DNA of 64,000 bases from Otis tarda (Eukaryota; Chordata; Aves; Otidiformes; Otididae). The first letter of the stretch is position 1. Each line of letters starts with the position of its first letter. Position numbers and translations under genes: made by a program. Below the pieces are notes generated by a model, which was not told the DNA's origin, did no database searches, and saw only the letters and a program-made list of their open reading frames with translations. Shown here one piece after another: positions 11,901 through 23,430 of this stretch. The stretch covers positions 67,756,987 through 67,820,986 of the forward strand of contig CM048557.1 in the NCBI GenBank assembly GCA_026413225.1. The letters run 5' to 3'.

Positions 11901-14900
11901 CTGAGTGCTCAACAACCCCAGTACCCCCAGCTATCTATTGGTATGCAGCGATGCATTTGTTTCCTCACTGAGACCAAAGGGATTCACTGCAATGGGATTG
12001 TGCTGCTTTTTGTTGGTGGAGCAACACGCGCTTAATGGAAAGCAGCAAAAGCCTGGATCTGGAGGTGATATCTGCAGTGACTTCAAGGTTTCTTGTCTTT
12101 GAATATCTCTAGAAGACCTGCCATGAAGATAATCCCGTTTACCACTAAGTACCATGAGGTTCCCCCAGGGCACTGATCACAAGCCACTGAGGTTTATGAA
12201 AGGAAAAGCTGAGTTACATTGGTCACACATCATATCTGAAGTTTATAAAGAGGTAATAAAAAATTAACACACTGTTTTGCAAATGGTTACACTCTTTGGT
12301 GCCTAATGCAGTCCTTCATAGCCGTCACTTGCCCATTAAGATCACGCTGTAATGCAGAGTATTCAGATGTGAACTCTGCTTGTGATTAGAAATAATTTGG
12401 TTTCATTTTTCCTGGTGAGAAAGGTATTTTAACAAAAATACAGTTCTTTGCAATACACAAATAAAATGTTTCAAATGGCTTGCTCTTTAAGGAAAAAAGT
12501 AAACTTTTAAATGTATATTTTGTTTTTATGAGAAAAAAAAAAACAGTTTTACTTGTTCCCTCTCTTCTTCTCTTTCCAGTATGGAAAACTACAAACAAAA
12601 TAAAACCTGTGATCTTTTTCATAATATACTTATCCTTTTTGGCCAGATTAACTTTATAAAACAATTAATAAGCATATGCTTAACAAAGAGCCTATGCTTT
12701 TATGTTTACATAGCTATTGATTTACAATATTCTTAAAACTATAGAGCCAAATCTAAGTCTTTGCTTTGTTTTTCCATTAATGGAAATTTGTGTAAGTAAA
12801 GAATGAAAAAAAAAAGTAACTTTTGACCTCAGTAAGCCTGTGAAAATTTTGCCTAGGCAAGAAGCGATAAGGATTTCAAAATTTGGTCCTTAGGAAAATC
12901 TTTGTGCGAAATAAAATAGCAATGTGACCAGCATAGAGAACATTTTTTTTTCAGAATCTTTTATCAATTTTAAAAACAACACCAAAACATTCACTTGTAT
13001 GTCTCTCAGATAGTGGATTTTGAAGAAGAGGCAAGAAAAGTGGAGACAGCAGTGCAGACTTCTTGGGGTTGCCTCCTTAATCGAAACCAGCATTGCATTA
13101 TGCATTCAAATAAAAAGAATGTTCTACCCGACTGGAACTCCAGTCCTACAATAATCAGTAAGAATACAATTATCCATCCTGGAATTAGATCAGTAGAGCT
13201 AGTGAAAAAGAAAAACAAAACCAACACACTAGTTAAAACTGTTTTTATTAATTTTTTTTTGCTTTTCTGTTTCCCTAAATGAAAAGCTTTTTTCAAAATT
13301 TGTTTGAATTGAAATGTACTTGCTTGAACATCAAACACTGGAAAAGATTTCTTTTGATGAAAACTATACAGTTCTCTGCCCTCCTCCTCCTCCAGTTTAA
13401 ACTTGGCAAAATAAAAATATACCTATAAAAATAGTTTATTGACTTTCTCCATGGAAAATACCTCCTATTTTCTGACTCCTCGCACTGGTGTTAACAATGA
13501 AGTTACACAACAGGCAGCTTCTCTACCCAACATTGGGTGCCCCGGGAAGGTAAGTCCAACAGTTTCAGAAGGATTCCCACACATTTATGTGTCGGCTGAT
13601 GAACAGACCCTCATCTTCTGGACAAGGGTGTAGGACCTTCAGTGGTAATGCAGTAGAGGAGGCCTTAGGTTTCCATCTCAGCTGCAAGGCAGCATTTCAA
13701 GCAGCCTACATAACTTCTGAACAGGACCCATCCAGTCCAGGTTCTGTCTCCAACAGGAAAAAGAGAAGTGCACAAACAGGAGAAGTGCATGAGGTGTTTC
13801 TCCCAAAACTCACACTACCTCCAGCTTGCAGAAGTTCTTTAGCTTGATGCGATCCATCTGTCTAATGATCTCACTGGATTGCCCCTCCGAGTCCTTGTCC
13901 AATCTCCCTGGGACTCCAGGTAAACCTTTCACACTTGAAATTCCCCTTGGCAAGGATTGGCACTGGTCCATTACCCACTGTGGGGGAAATATCTTCTTTT
14001 GTTTATTTTCAGCTTGGCTCCTCATGTCTTTGTACGATGCCTCTCCTCTTCAGTACTGCTTGGGGAGGAAGGTTTCCCACATATGAATCATCCACAACGC
14101 TCCCCAGAGCATTTCTTGATGCTCTCCATTGGTGTTAAATAACCAATAAATTTCAACAGCATTCAGCTTGAGGGCTGATAAGATCACAGTGAGAAAGGGG
14201 ACAGTGCCAAAAATATCGAGCTTTTTAAAGGATGTGCCATATAATGCTTTTAACATTTGCAGTCCTTAAGGCCAAAGGGATCATTAGATCATCTACTGTG
14301 ACCTGCATAACGCAGGCTGGAGAATTTTGCCTGCTTACCCCCACTCTGAACCCAGTAGTAACTGGTGTTTAAGGGAATGAGCAACAGTGAAGGTATTCAA
14401 AGCACCATCACATCAAACTGCAGCTCCAGTAGCAAGGAAGGATAATGAATCTGTCAACTGGGGGCCACTGTCCTGGGACTGGAGAAGGAAAAAGTAGTGC
14501 CTAAATTCACAGAAGTGAGGTAAGGGAGGCAGGATGCTCGTGGCTACTACATGCCCATTAGCTGACCTCATTTTTATGGAGGGGCTGAGAGCAGAGTTTG
14601 AGGCAAGGAGGGAGCAGGAGCATGGGAGATGGAGAAAATTGCATGTGGTTTTGTTATGCTCTAACGCAACACGTAATCACAGCCATTCAATAAGATAATT
14701 GACTTCTTTAACAAGGGGAACTTATGGTCCAAATCTGCCCCTAAGAAATTTAATATTTGGTTTGAATAAAAAAGGAGTGGAGGGTTTACTCTAGAAACCC
14801 CCTATACCTTCAGTGGAGTAACAGGTCAAAGAAACATTTCCCGTGTTTCTAGTCTGGTCATAGGACATGACACTTGAAGAACACTTTGCACTAGCAAAAA

Positions 14901-15137
14901 ATGCAAATAACACATTGGGTGATACGGCCAATTCTGAGCGCTACCAAAGAGGCAGTCAATTTAACTTTGTAGCGTGGCAGACAGCTGGCCACACAAACGC
15001 AAGGTCAAGTGCGAGCTAGAACCATTCCCTGAACGGGACACTAGTGGTTTGGAAATGTAGATGGGAGAGATGGATATATTCTTTCATTGGGGACTGGCTA
15101 TGGACCACCAGCATGAAAATAGCTAATATGTTGGTCA
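11901..15137. other. No gene recognised; includes very AT-rich stretch at about 12.2-13.4 kb
   Basis: From about 12240 to 13440 the sequence is markedly AT-rich with many A and T runs and few CpGs, unlike the flanks. It has no repeat I can name. The remainder to 15137 is plain; short open frames on the minus strand (for example 13810-14025) match nothing I know. Confidence 0.5.
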
Positions 15138-15200
15138 TTAACATGTTTAGGCTGGAAATCAGAAGAAGTTTGACCTTTAGAGGCATGGGACTCTGGACCC
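15138..15200 (+). mobile_element. Possible ancient CR1/L3-type LINE fragment
   Basis: The stretch containing AACATGTTTAGGCTGGAAAT followed by CAGAAGAAG resembles a segment near the 3' end of old amniote CR1-like LINEs, where 'aggctggaaatcagaaggag' type sequence precedes a 'tctggaacagcct' motif. Here only a weak counterpart (GGGACTCTGGA) follows. It is short and diverged, and the call rests on remembered resemblance only. Confidence 0.25.
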
Positions 15201-16690
15201 CTCACCAGACTCAGGACATGAAGAGCCCAGAGCTGCTTGTGCCACGCTGGTGGGCACAATCCTGGAATTAGAAACGAGAGCTTGTGGGATGATGTGTTGG
15301 GTGTCGGACAGCCTGGAATTTCCAAGAAGGGTTAGAAGAAGAGCTGATGCCTGTGTTTGTCATGCAGTATTTACAGCACATTAAATTAATCACAGGCTTT
15401 GTAACTTCCTGGCTTTTGCAGAGGATGAGCACTATTTCCTCACCACAGCTCCACTCCTCCTGTGGAATCTCACTCCTGGATTTGTTTTTTTTGCCTTTTT
15501 CTAAAGCTTTGGTGACAGGTCCCAGACAGAGCCGGTGACCACAACACCAACATGCTTCTCAGGTGGGCCTTGCTCACTGCCTCTGTCGTAAAAGCATCAG
15601 TAGATCTGTGCTCTGTGTAGAAAGTTTCTCTCCGCTTAAACAAGCAATTACAGTTGGGACCCCTACTTCTGCTACAGGATGGGTCACGGGCCACTTCCAA
15701 GTACCATTTTCACCTGGCATATTTTATTCTATTGCATGGCCCAAGGCTCTGAAAGCATGCTTGATCTCTCCTGATCTCTTCCTGTGCCACACTGCAGTTT
15801 TTGAGGCTTTTTGAACTTCCATCTGTAGAGATCAGCTGTGAGGGTTTTTTTTCTCTTCCCTTGGGCAGGAAGGGGCATGTGTGGCATCACGCATGTGTGG
15901 CATCACGCTATTGACTCAGTTGATTAAAAATTGCTTACCTGTCCATACATCAGCCATGGGTTTTGCTCTTAAATTGGGTATTTCTTGCCACACCTGCTGC
16001 ATCAACACATCAGCTGCATTATGTAGTGGGCTTTGTTCACCTCTTTTCACTGTAGTAGCTGTGAGTAAAACAAAGCTCTAACGATGTTCATGTATGGAAT
16101 GCAGTTTTTGATGAGGTGGCATCAGTGAGAACACAAGGAGAAGAATGAGCCCCATAAACACACTTTTCTTCCCTCCCAGCCATTGGCTTTGATTGTTCTT
16201 CTTCATTTTGGCTCCTCATCAGGGGCAAAGATTCTTCCCCAGGACAACACAATAGTGGAATAACAGTGTTTCTTGTCTTTCTCTCCATGGCCACCTCCTC
16301 CTTCTCATAGTGTTCCCTCTTCTATGGGGCAGAGGGCTTTAGTTGACAGCCTGTTGCACTTGGTGCTGCACGTGGTGAGAGATGGACCCTGTGGAAGCTC
16401 ACAGCTTGGGAGGTAACACAGGGGTGTGGAGGATGTAATGGGTCAGTGCCAGAGTGAGGAACAAGCCATGGATTTTGCATTGGCTTGGTTTAGTGGCTGA
16501 TGCCTCTCCTGCTGCTTGTTAAGGGGACAAGAATCTTTCTGTGCTTGTTACTGCACAAACACACAGTTTCTCAAAAATATGGCAGGACTGTGATAGGTTT
16601 CACGAGCCCTACAAGTCAGGCTCAGCCTTGCGAATGCTTCATGTCACTCTACATAGGAGGGATGAGGAAGAAAACATCACCTTACTTTAG
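15201..16690. repeat. No gene recognised; contains 2 x 16-bp exact tandem repeat at 15875-15906
   Basis: The unit GCATGTGTGGCATCAC occurs twice in direct succession (15875-15890 and 15891-15906). Otherwise this stretch holds no recognised feature. A minus-strand frame at about 15880-16080 reads like protein for some 50 residues (VWQEIPNLRAKPMADVW). It has no identifiable family and is interrupted on both sides. Confidence 0.5.
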
Positions 16691-16934
16691 AGGGAGGTAG
16701 ATTAGGATTAGATATTAGGAGAATTTTTGTTACACTGAGTGGTGGAGCACTGGCCCAGGGTGCCCAGAGAGGTGGTGGATGCCCCATCCCTGGAAACATT
16801 CCAGGTCAGGTTGGACGAGGCTCTGAGCAACCTGATCTGGTTGGAGATGTCCCTGCTCCTTGCAGGGGGGTTGGACTGGATGGGCTTTAATGGTCTTTTC
16901 CAACCCAAACCATTCTGTGATTCTATGATTCTAC
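16691..16934 (+). mobile_element. CR1 LINE, short 3' end
   Basis: This is a 5'-truncated avian CR1 tail. It contains the block 'gtggtggagcactggcccag', a 'gtggtggatgccccatccct' block and the terminal CCAACCCAAACCATTCTGTG, then GATTCTATGATTCTA. It is in the same subfamily as the minus-strand copies at 42173-42646 and 58281-58573, sharing the 'ctccttgcaggggggttgga' segment. It has no coding capacity. Confidence 0.93.
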
Positions 16935-18288
16935 ATTAAGAAAGCTCTGAGCAGGCACCATTTGTCAGCAGACGAGTGTGGCCAGGCCTGTTCCATTGCT
17001 GGGCACTGGGGACAGCAGCCTTTTCCACCATCTGTGTATAATAAATGAAGAATTTGGGTCATAAAAATTTCTACCCTGTTTAAGATGCATGGTATTGCTT
17101 TTCTCAAGCTAACTGCCCCTGGCAGTTCCAGTTAATACTTCCGTTTGAAATAAAAACCTTAAAAGCCTTTTAAGTTGACATTTAAAGTAATTTGGGAAAC
17201 AATGTGAAAACATAATCTCTCTTCCAGGGTCTTTTTGCAAGGTATGGAGTTTAGCAGCTCTGCAAACCCTTTGCCCATGGCACACAGCCTCCGTGAAGCC
17301 TCGGGAAGAAATATTTATCCTGGTTGTGCAATATAATCTCTGGCTCCCAGCCCGGCCCTGCACTGCTGTGATAATTGTAGATGCATCTTTTCTCCAAGGG
17401 TTTGTACCAGCTAACGGGAAAGTCCTATTAAAATAATATTGGAGCAGGTAAAGACGCTTAGGGAAAGCCTTGGCACTCTACAACATGAGGTACGTGGCGA
17501 ATCTCAGCCTTCCCCAAGCAGGCTGGAGCCATCCTTCTGTGGCAGGTGGTGAAATGGAGCACAGCAAAATGTGTCACCATTTCCCCGGGGTCTGCCTCTC
17601 ACGTCCCACCCGCCTGCAGAGCAAGGGGCTGAATCTCCTCGTTTCCCCAAGGGAACCATGAGTCAATCCTTCCCCGGGCAAACCCCTCCGCACCTGCAAC
17701 GACCCCTGGCAAAGGAAATGGGAAGATGGTTTTCTGCAAAATACTCCAAATGTTTCCACTTTGCAAGGGCTGGATGGGCTCATTTTCCTGGCAATTATTT
17801 TTAGCCATTTTTCCACAAACATTTTTCCCCTTGAAAATACAAGGAAGTTTTTGTTTTTTTTTTTAATTATCGTGCGCTTGGAATCCTGTCTTTAGCAAGT
17901 GCATGGCTGAACAGCTGTCGGTGAAATGAAGAATTGCAAACATCATTTCAAGTCATGATTTTGTTTACATAGTTTGTGGAAAAGTGGTAGAACTTCAGTG
18001 ATGTCAGAATCTTTTTCTCAGGAGCTTTGTTTTCGGAAGGAGGCCTTTTGGTGAAAGGCATATCTATACATGCACCACACCAAACACAGGCCACTTTGAT
18101 CTTCACTAGTGCTCTGAGTTTTACTGTAGAAAAATGAATACAATTTCTCAAGAGAAAGGTTTATCATAAAAAAAAAGAAAAAAACATGGGGTGAATTGTT
18201 TTGAAATTGCTTTCAAATTTTCCTTACCAGTTAACCTGCAGCTGTATGACTGTTACTCCAAGAAACTCCAACTAGAACATTCCCAAGG
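16935..18288. other. No gene recognised
   Basis: Plain non-coding sequence with a T run at about 17851-17864 and an A-rich block near 18168-18184. Overlapping short open frames at about 17570-17820 on both strands have no family motif. Confidence 0.55.
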
Positions 18289-18333
18289 TGCAATGTTTTG
18301 ACTTTTTCCTGACCAAAAAGTGTCATTGACATT
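18289..18333 (+). repeat. Dispersed direct repeat, copy 1
   Basis: Forty-five bases starting TGCAATGTTTTGACTTTTTC recur at 19158-19200 with only a 2-base length difference in the T run. Sequence outside the unit does not match between the two copies. The family is not identified. The TTTTGACTTT core also forms both ends of the palindrome at 19026-19128. Confidence 0.9.
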
Positions 18334-19025
18334 TGATCAAGCAAGAGATTTCCCGAAGGCACTAAGCAGATATATCATGGAGAGAAAATAAGACATGTAT
18401 TGACTGAAGGCAGCAGGGGCAGACTTCATCTGATGGTACATCAAGATCTACATCTGAGTGACCCACCTTCCCACCATTCTTCCCTCTATAGGCAACAGAG
18501 GTCCAATCAATATGTGATATAGGCCATACGGATGGCCATGAGGAAGGTGTCCAGGTGCCACCCTCCTCAACCTAAAGCAAATGTCTACATTTGCTCATGA
18601 AAATCACATGTGAAATATGGTCTTTTTTTCCCCCATTCGATATAAAGAAAATCCTGGGATGAATTGCTCAGGTGAACATACCCATGCTGCTGACACTAAA
18701 ACTAGAAGAGAACATCTCTTAAGTTGACCGAGTGTCTCCAGGGCAGATGGACAGCTGGCTGCAAGTGCTGTGATAACATTCCTCAATTACTTCCATCAGT
18801 TAATGAGTTTTTAAAGATCATCCTGGAGTACTGAGCATCAGGAAGATATTCAACACTGTTCTGGAGCAGGAATTTCTATTCTGCCAGAGTTTCCAGTGTT
18901 TTGCCAAATGAGAATCATTCACATTCGGAATTAAAATCTAAAAGTCACTATTGCCTTCAGGATAAAAATACTGGAAGAGGGTGTACTGGGATGTTTTATT
19001 AGACTGTGTTGCACGAGGTTATTTG
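18334..19025. other. No gene recognised
   Basis: Non-coding sequence between two copies of the TTTTGAC-type repeat. No exon or known transposon is seen. Confidence 0.5.
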
Positions 19026-19128
19026 TTTTGACTTTTACATTATATCAACTTTTAAGTATAACTGATTATGTAGAACTACATAATCTGCTCTAATAGAATA
19101 GGATTGTATTATGACATAAAAGTCAAAA
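19026..19128. repeat. 103-bp imperfect palindrome
   Basis: The outer ends TTTTGACTTTTA (19026-19037) and TAAAAGTCAAAA (19117-19128) are perfect reverse complements. The centre has a second perfect stem, GATTATGTAG / CTACATAATC (19064-19073 and 19076-19085), around a 2-base loop. The sequence between outer and inner stems also pairs imperfectly, so the whole forms one hairpin. Options are a MITE-like remnant, a hairpin RNA precursor or a chance AT-rich fold. The first is favoured because its end motif recurs in the neighbouring direct repeats. Confidence 0.85.
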
Positions 19129-19157
19129 TGTCACAAACTGAAACTACGCTATCAAAA

Positions 19158-19200
19158 TGCAATGTTTTGACTTTCCTGACCAAAAAGTGTCATTGACATT
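19158..19200 (+). repeat. Dispersed direct repeat, copy 2
   Basis: Second copy of the 43-45 base unit at 18289-18333, identical apart from two fewer T/C bases after GTTTTGAC. It begins only 29 bases after the palindrome ends. A further small inverted pair, GTCAAAA-ATA-TTTTGAC, lies just downstream at about 19259-19275. Confidence 0.9.
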
Positions 19201-19949
19201 CGAGCGAGTTCCTGCTTGATTTCAGAAAGAATAGTATTTTCCAGTGGAAAACCTCTTGGTCAAAAATATTTTGACTGGCTTTGCTAGGGATAGAAACAGA
19301 GGGTGACTGCAGGAGAAATAAATGCTATGGCTTTTCTGCCTGAGCCATTCTGCTCAGTCTTGCTGGATTTGTCTGGGGGTCTATGGGCCAGAAGTGGAGC
19401 TGGTACTGGGGCACACACAGCCACACGCAGCCAGGCACATCCTTTCTTGCTTTAGATAACAACTATGGAGTCTCAGCGACCTGCTCCACTCTTTACCAAC
19501 CCTCATGATAACTCATTTCAAAAGACATCCTCTAAAATTATCCCAGCTGTAGAGACTGTAATGGAAAAAGAAGTCCTGGTGGTCTCCTGCTCTGCTTGGC
19601 TCGGGGGCAGATCTGTCTGTCCCTGCAGACTTAGCTCCGGGGCGGTGGTTAAATTGAGTCCCTGTGGGTTGCGACTCTCTAGTTTAGGAAAAAAAAAGTC
19701 TGGTCTTCTTGATGTACACAGTATTTCTGGAGTTCTCCTTCATGACACGGAGAGATGTGGCCATTGACACAGAGGTGCCCAGCTCACGTGGGGTCCATGG
19801 AGCATTTTCAGCACGCTGACACATCATTTCAGTACTCACCTCTACAGACCCCCAGCTCTACCTTTACATTTAGTTCTTAACTTGGGGCAGCACTGTCCTG
19901 AAGATGGAAACTTTCCTCATTTGGAGCCTACAGAATTTATACAGGAGGT
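19201..19949. other. No gene recognised
   Basis: No exon, RNA or named repeat is seen apart from the small GTCAAAA/TTTTGAC inverted pair near 19259-19275. Confidence 0.5.
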
Positions 19950-20085
19950 AAAATTACTCATTGATGAGAAAAAAAAAGGGGTTACTTGCCCAAAGGGCCT
20001 ACAGTCAAAGCCTTGCAGCAGAGAGGACTCATGGTCAGGGTCTGATCCACACAGGCTCCATTCACGAGTGTTTCCAGATCCTTAA
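19950..20085 (-). mobile_element. MIR/L2-like ancient SINE remnant
   Basis: The order of motifs on the + strand follows the minus strand of MIR-type elements: an ATTGATGAGAAA-like block, GTTACTTGCCCAAAGGGCCT, ACAGTCAAAG, GCAGAGAGGA, GGGTCTGATCC (where MIR has a 'gattcgaaccc' B-box complement), and TCCAGATCCTTAACACATGC near the end. Each block is diverged and an A run interrupts the left side. The family is ancient and shared across amniotes, so a bird copy would look this worn. Confidence 0.45.
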
Positions 20086-23010
20086 CACATGCTCTAGAAC
20101 CGCTGTAAATATTTCCCATCTAGGCCCTTCCTAACCCATACTGAAAACGATGGTCTTGGTAAAATTTTACGCTGCACTTCAAGATTTATGAGTCCATAAC
20201 GCGCGATTTACCCCTGGTAAGGGATGCAGCGCTGGTTTTGTGCTCTATGTAATGCTCCGCCAACATCAGCCCCAAAGAGAGACCATCAATGTCTAAACAG
20301 TGAAAAGAATGTTGATGACATTTTCTTTTCTTAACTCCACTAAAGACAAGAGAGGTTCATGTAAAACATAAGCTCTGGCCGCTTTCCAACATTAATGCAA
20401 TTTACTGCAAAAGTGCTCACTTTTTTAATTAAGCTGGAATGCTGCTACTCTTTGTAGGAATGCAAAACGAGTGAGTTACTGACAGAGGAAAGGACTAATG
20501 ACTGCAATCTGCTCTTCAGTGAGCAGAGCAAGACTTTGCCACCTTGCTGGGCTTTGCTCAGGAGCAAAGTTTGCTCGACGGAGCGGGCGGTGAGCAGCGT
20601 CAGGTCCCAGCAAGCAGAATCTGTTCAAATGTCTAAGGAGTAATTCTGCAAGCCTCTTCCCTCTTCGTTGAAGTCGCCACGATCCAGTGGCTGGGATGTC
20701 AATTTCATAGGCTGATCTAGTTTCTGAATAAATAAAAGTCCAGAATTTTTTTTTGTTTTAACTTCAAATGGCTCAAAATGAAGAATCTACACTCCCTCCA
20801 CATGTGCCCGTAGCAAGCTGTTTATGAAAGTAGAGCATAAAATATTTGATCATGGTTTTGATCCAGAACATGCAAACATTTGTCCTCTTGTGCTGGCTTC
20901 ACCTGGTGGCTTTCATTTTCTTCGACATAAAGACAGGGTGAAGCAAAGTAATAGAAAAATAGAAAACATCTTTGTAGAAAATGAGATTGCAGCTGTGTAA
21001 CTGGAGCACACAACCATAAATCAGAATGTCAAATCCAAAGCACATGACTTTTTGCGAGTTCTCCATGTGTGCTATAATGTGATTACAGCCTGGTTACTAT
21101 TATGATTTAAAACAAAGTCTTTCATGCTAGAAACAAAACGCGGAATGTGAGCAGCCTGGGGGAGAGAGACGGGAGACTTAGCCCCGGCTGTCAGAGGTGG
21201 GCTAGAGGGTTTCAAGTGCTTCTCCGTCAGGTGTGAGGGGATGAGGGAAGGACTCAACCCCGGCTTTGGCAGCAGTCTTAACATCAGGGACAAATTAGCC
21301 GGTGGTGTTCGGCTCCGTCTAACAGTCCGCAGTTAGGGATGGGGTAGGTTTCTGTCTCCCCGCGTCGTAGAAAATCCCGAAGCCAAATACACAGATTACA
21401 GAAGTCATTCTTTTCTGTCTATCACATAAACAAATGGTCCAGCTGTTATTGCTAAGATTCCAGTTTGAAAACTTGGACTTTCTTGTATAAACTCCAATGT
21501 AATGGTATTTAAAGTGTCATAGACAATAAGCATCTAATCCTAGTCAATAAATTGCAGACTAGTTGCATGAGCTTCGAGAGCTGTTAAAGACAGCTGTGCT
21601 TTTTTTGTAATTCAAGTCATTTCCAAATTGGGCAGCCCTCCTGGTGTATTTTCAGACAAACACAGTGTGCTCAGAAAATGTGTTGTTTGGAGCAGCACGA
21701 GCATGAATGCAAGGGCGTCACATCATCCCGGAGACAGAGTGGGGATCGCATTCTCCGTTTCTAAGAAGCTCAGGTTGATGAGGAGGAATTGCTGAGATGT
21801 CTGTGAAATTAGTAAATGGCCCTGCAGGTCTCCTGAGGGAAAAAAACGTGGCCCCTGTGGAGAAGAAGGGGGAATATTCCTCTTAACTTCAGTTGAGCCA
21901 GCAATATAAATGGGTCTGCAGAGACTCCCGTGCCTTTCAGAGAGAGGGGAAAGAGGGCAAATACTTTTTAACTATCACTCAGCTGTTTTTGAGAAACAGC
22001 AGCCTGTAAGGGCTGAAGAAGGTGGACAAAGCAATATTTTCCCAGAGCCAGCCTGGTGCCGTGGCTCTGAGAAAAGCTGGTTGAGGCCGCATGGGCTCCA
22101 CCAATGTGAGGTGTCTGGGACACATCTCAACGCACGTGACTTCTCCTGCTGGGATCAAACACGAGGGGTCAGAGCAGGGTTTCCTGGGTAGCAAATTTTG
22201 GGATGACGATCATGGTTTTACAGAAAAAGCTGCAACCACCAGCCTCTCTAATTCCTCTCGTTGACCTCAGTAGGAGATCAACGCTTCTGAAGACCAGACA
22301 GGTGCTTGCAATAAACTTTCAGAGCCTCCCCACCAGGCTCAGGGTGGAAATCTTGGCTCAGATGTATATTTGCAAGGTATTTCAAACGTTACATTTGAAA
22401 CCGGTTAGCACAGGGTCACTGCCTGGTATTGCAAGGTGCCCTGCGGGATTTGGTCGAGTCCAAAGGTGTCTGAGCACTTGGTGCTGGGCTGTCACTCTCC
22501 CTCCCTTGGCAGCTGTGGTGAAAAACATCCAGCCGAGCTTTTTCAAGGGTATTTTTCCACATCTGTGAGCACCAAGCAGATTAATCTATTTCTTTCCCTC
22601 CTACCCCCCGCCCTGTAAAGCCATTTTATGACCATCAGACTGTTTACACCTGAGAAGCAGCCTTGCCTCCTGCAAGTGCTGCTCCGTGGTGCTCAACATC
22701 TGCCCCTCAGCGCGTATCAAATATCCCTCTCCTTGTCAGCAGCATGAGGAAAACAGGCAAGCTGGCGAAGAAAAAATAAATCAAAAGCCTTCACTGCAGG
22801 GCAGGATTTTGCCAGACCTTTTCATGGGGCCCGGTCCCTGGCATGCCCACCTGGGGGTGCGCGAGCCCCACTGAGCACCTGCTGAAAGGGCATCCCACCA
22901 CCAGGTTGGGTTTAAATATGTGCAAACAAGGTGCTTTTGTGAAACCCATGTCTTCCTGCCTGCGTTGGCCCAGCGTGGCACAGGGAAGGGTCTTAGGATG
23001 GCCCTGAGTC
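20086..23010. other. No gene recognised; AT-rich, repeat-poor stretches
   Basis: No exon or transposon is seen. A small perfect hairpin (CTTTGCTC-AG-GAGCAAAG) is at about 20552-20569. The 20300-20480 and 21380-21680 stretches are AT-rich and free of recognisable repeats. Confidence 0.5.
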
Positions 23011-23110
23011 GGCGGTTGAGCCCCAACCCTGGAGCCGGGAGCCTTGGGCTCGATTTCCAGCTTGGCCGCAGGCTTCCTGTGTGGTCTTGGGCAAATCATA
23101 CACTGCAAGG
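23011..23110 (+). mobile_element. MIR-like SINE remnant
   Basis: The block CTTCCTGTGTGGTCTTGGGC, then AAATCATACACTG, at 23073-23105 matches the conserved MIR core ('ctgtgtgaccttgggcaagtca'). Upstream, GGAGCCGGGAGCCTTGGGCT, CGATTTCCAGC corresponds to the tRNA-related B-box part ('ggttcgaatcccggc'). Order, spacing and strand all agree. The left end is uncertain. Confidence 0.65.
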
Positions 23111-23204
23111 CCCGCTCTCCGTTCGCTGATATTTTGAGAGAGTCGTGGTTTGGCAGGTGAACGAGCTGCATACGTATGTGGGGAGAGGAGGTTTTATTAT
23201 TAGC

Positions 23205-23430
23205 GCCGGCCAACACACAAGGGCCGGCTCCGTCTGCGCGCGTTGCGATTTTGCAAGCGCGGGGTTGGGAGGAGAGCGTTCATCAGAGCACGTGTATGCC
23301 GGGGTTTCACCCCCGCCTTGTGTGCAAATGGCAGCATCTCTGGGAAAGCAAGCCTTGCAGATCCGAGCGGCCGTGAAACTAGTCCATCATCACGTATGTT
23401 CTCAGGAATGCGCGCTCGTGTGGGTCTCTG
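23205..23430. promoter_or_regulatory. CpG-rich patch (candidate CpG island)
   Basis: I count a little over twenty CpG sites in about 225 bases, including GCGCGCG near 23237 and GCGCGCTCG near 23411, in an otherwise CpG-poor region. It lies about 100 bases after a MIR remnant and directly before an AT-rich, repeat-poor stretch with TTAATTAAT motifs (23555-23563). This arrangement is common for regulatory DNA. No transcript start or exon can be shown. Confidence 0.4.

Noticed and set aside
13400-16300. Possible endogenous retrovirus
   Set aside because: No paired LTRs, primer-binding site or recognisable pol motif could be found; only scattered protein-like readings.
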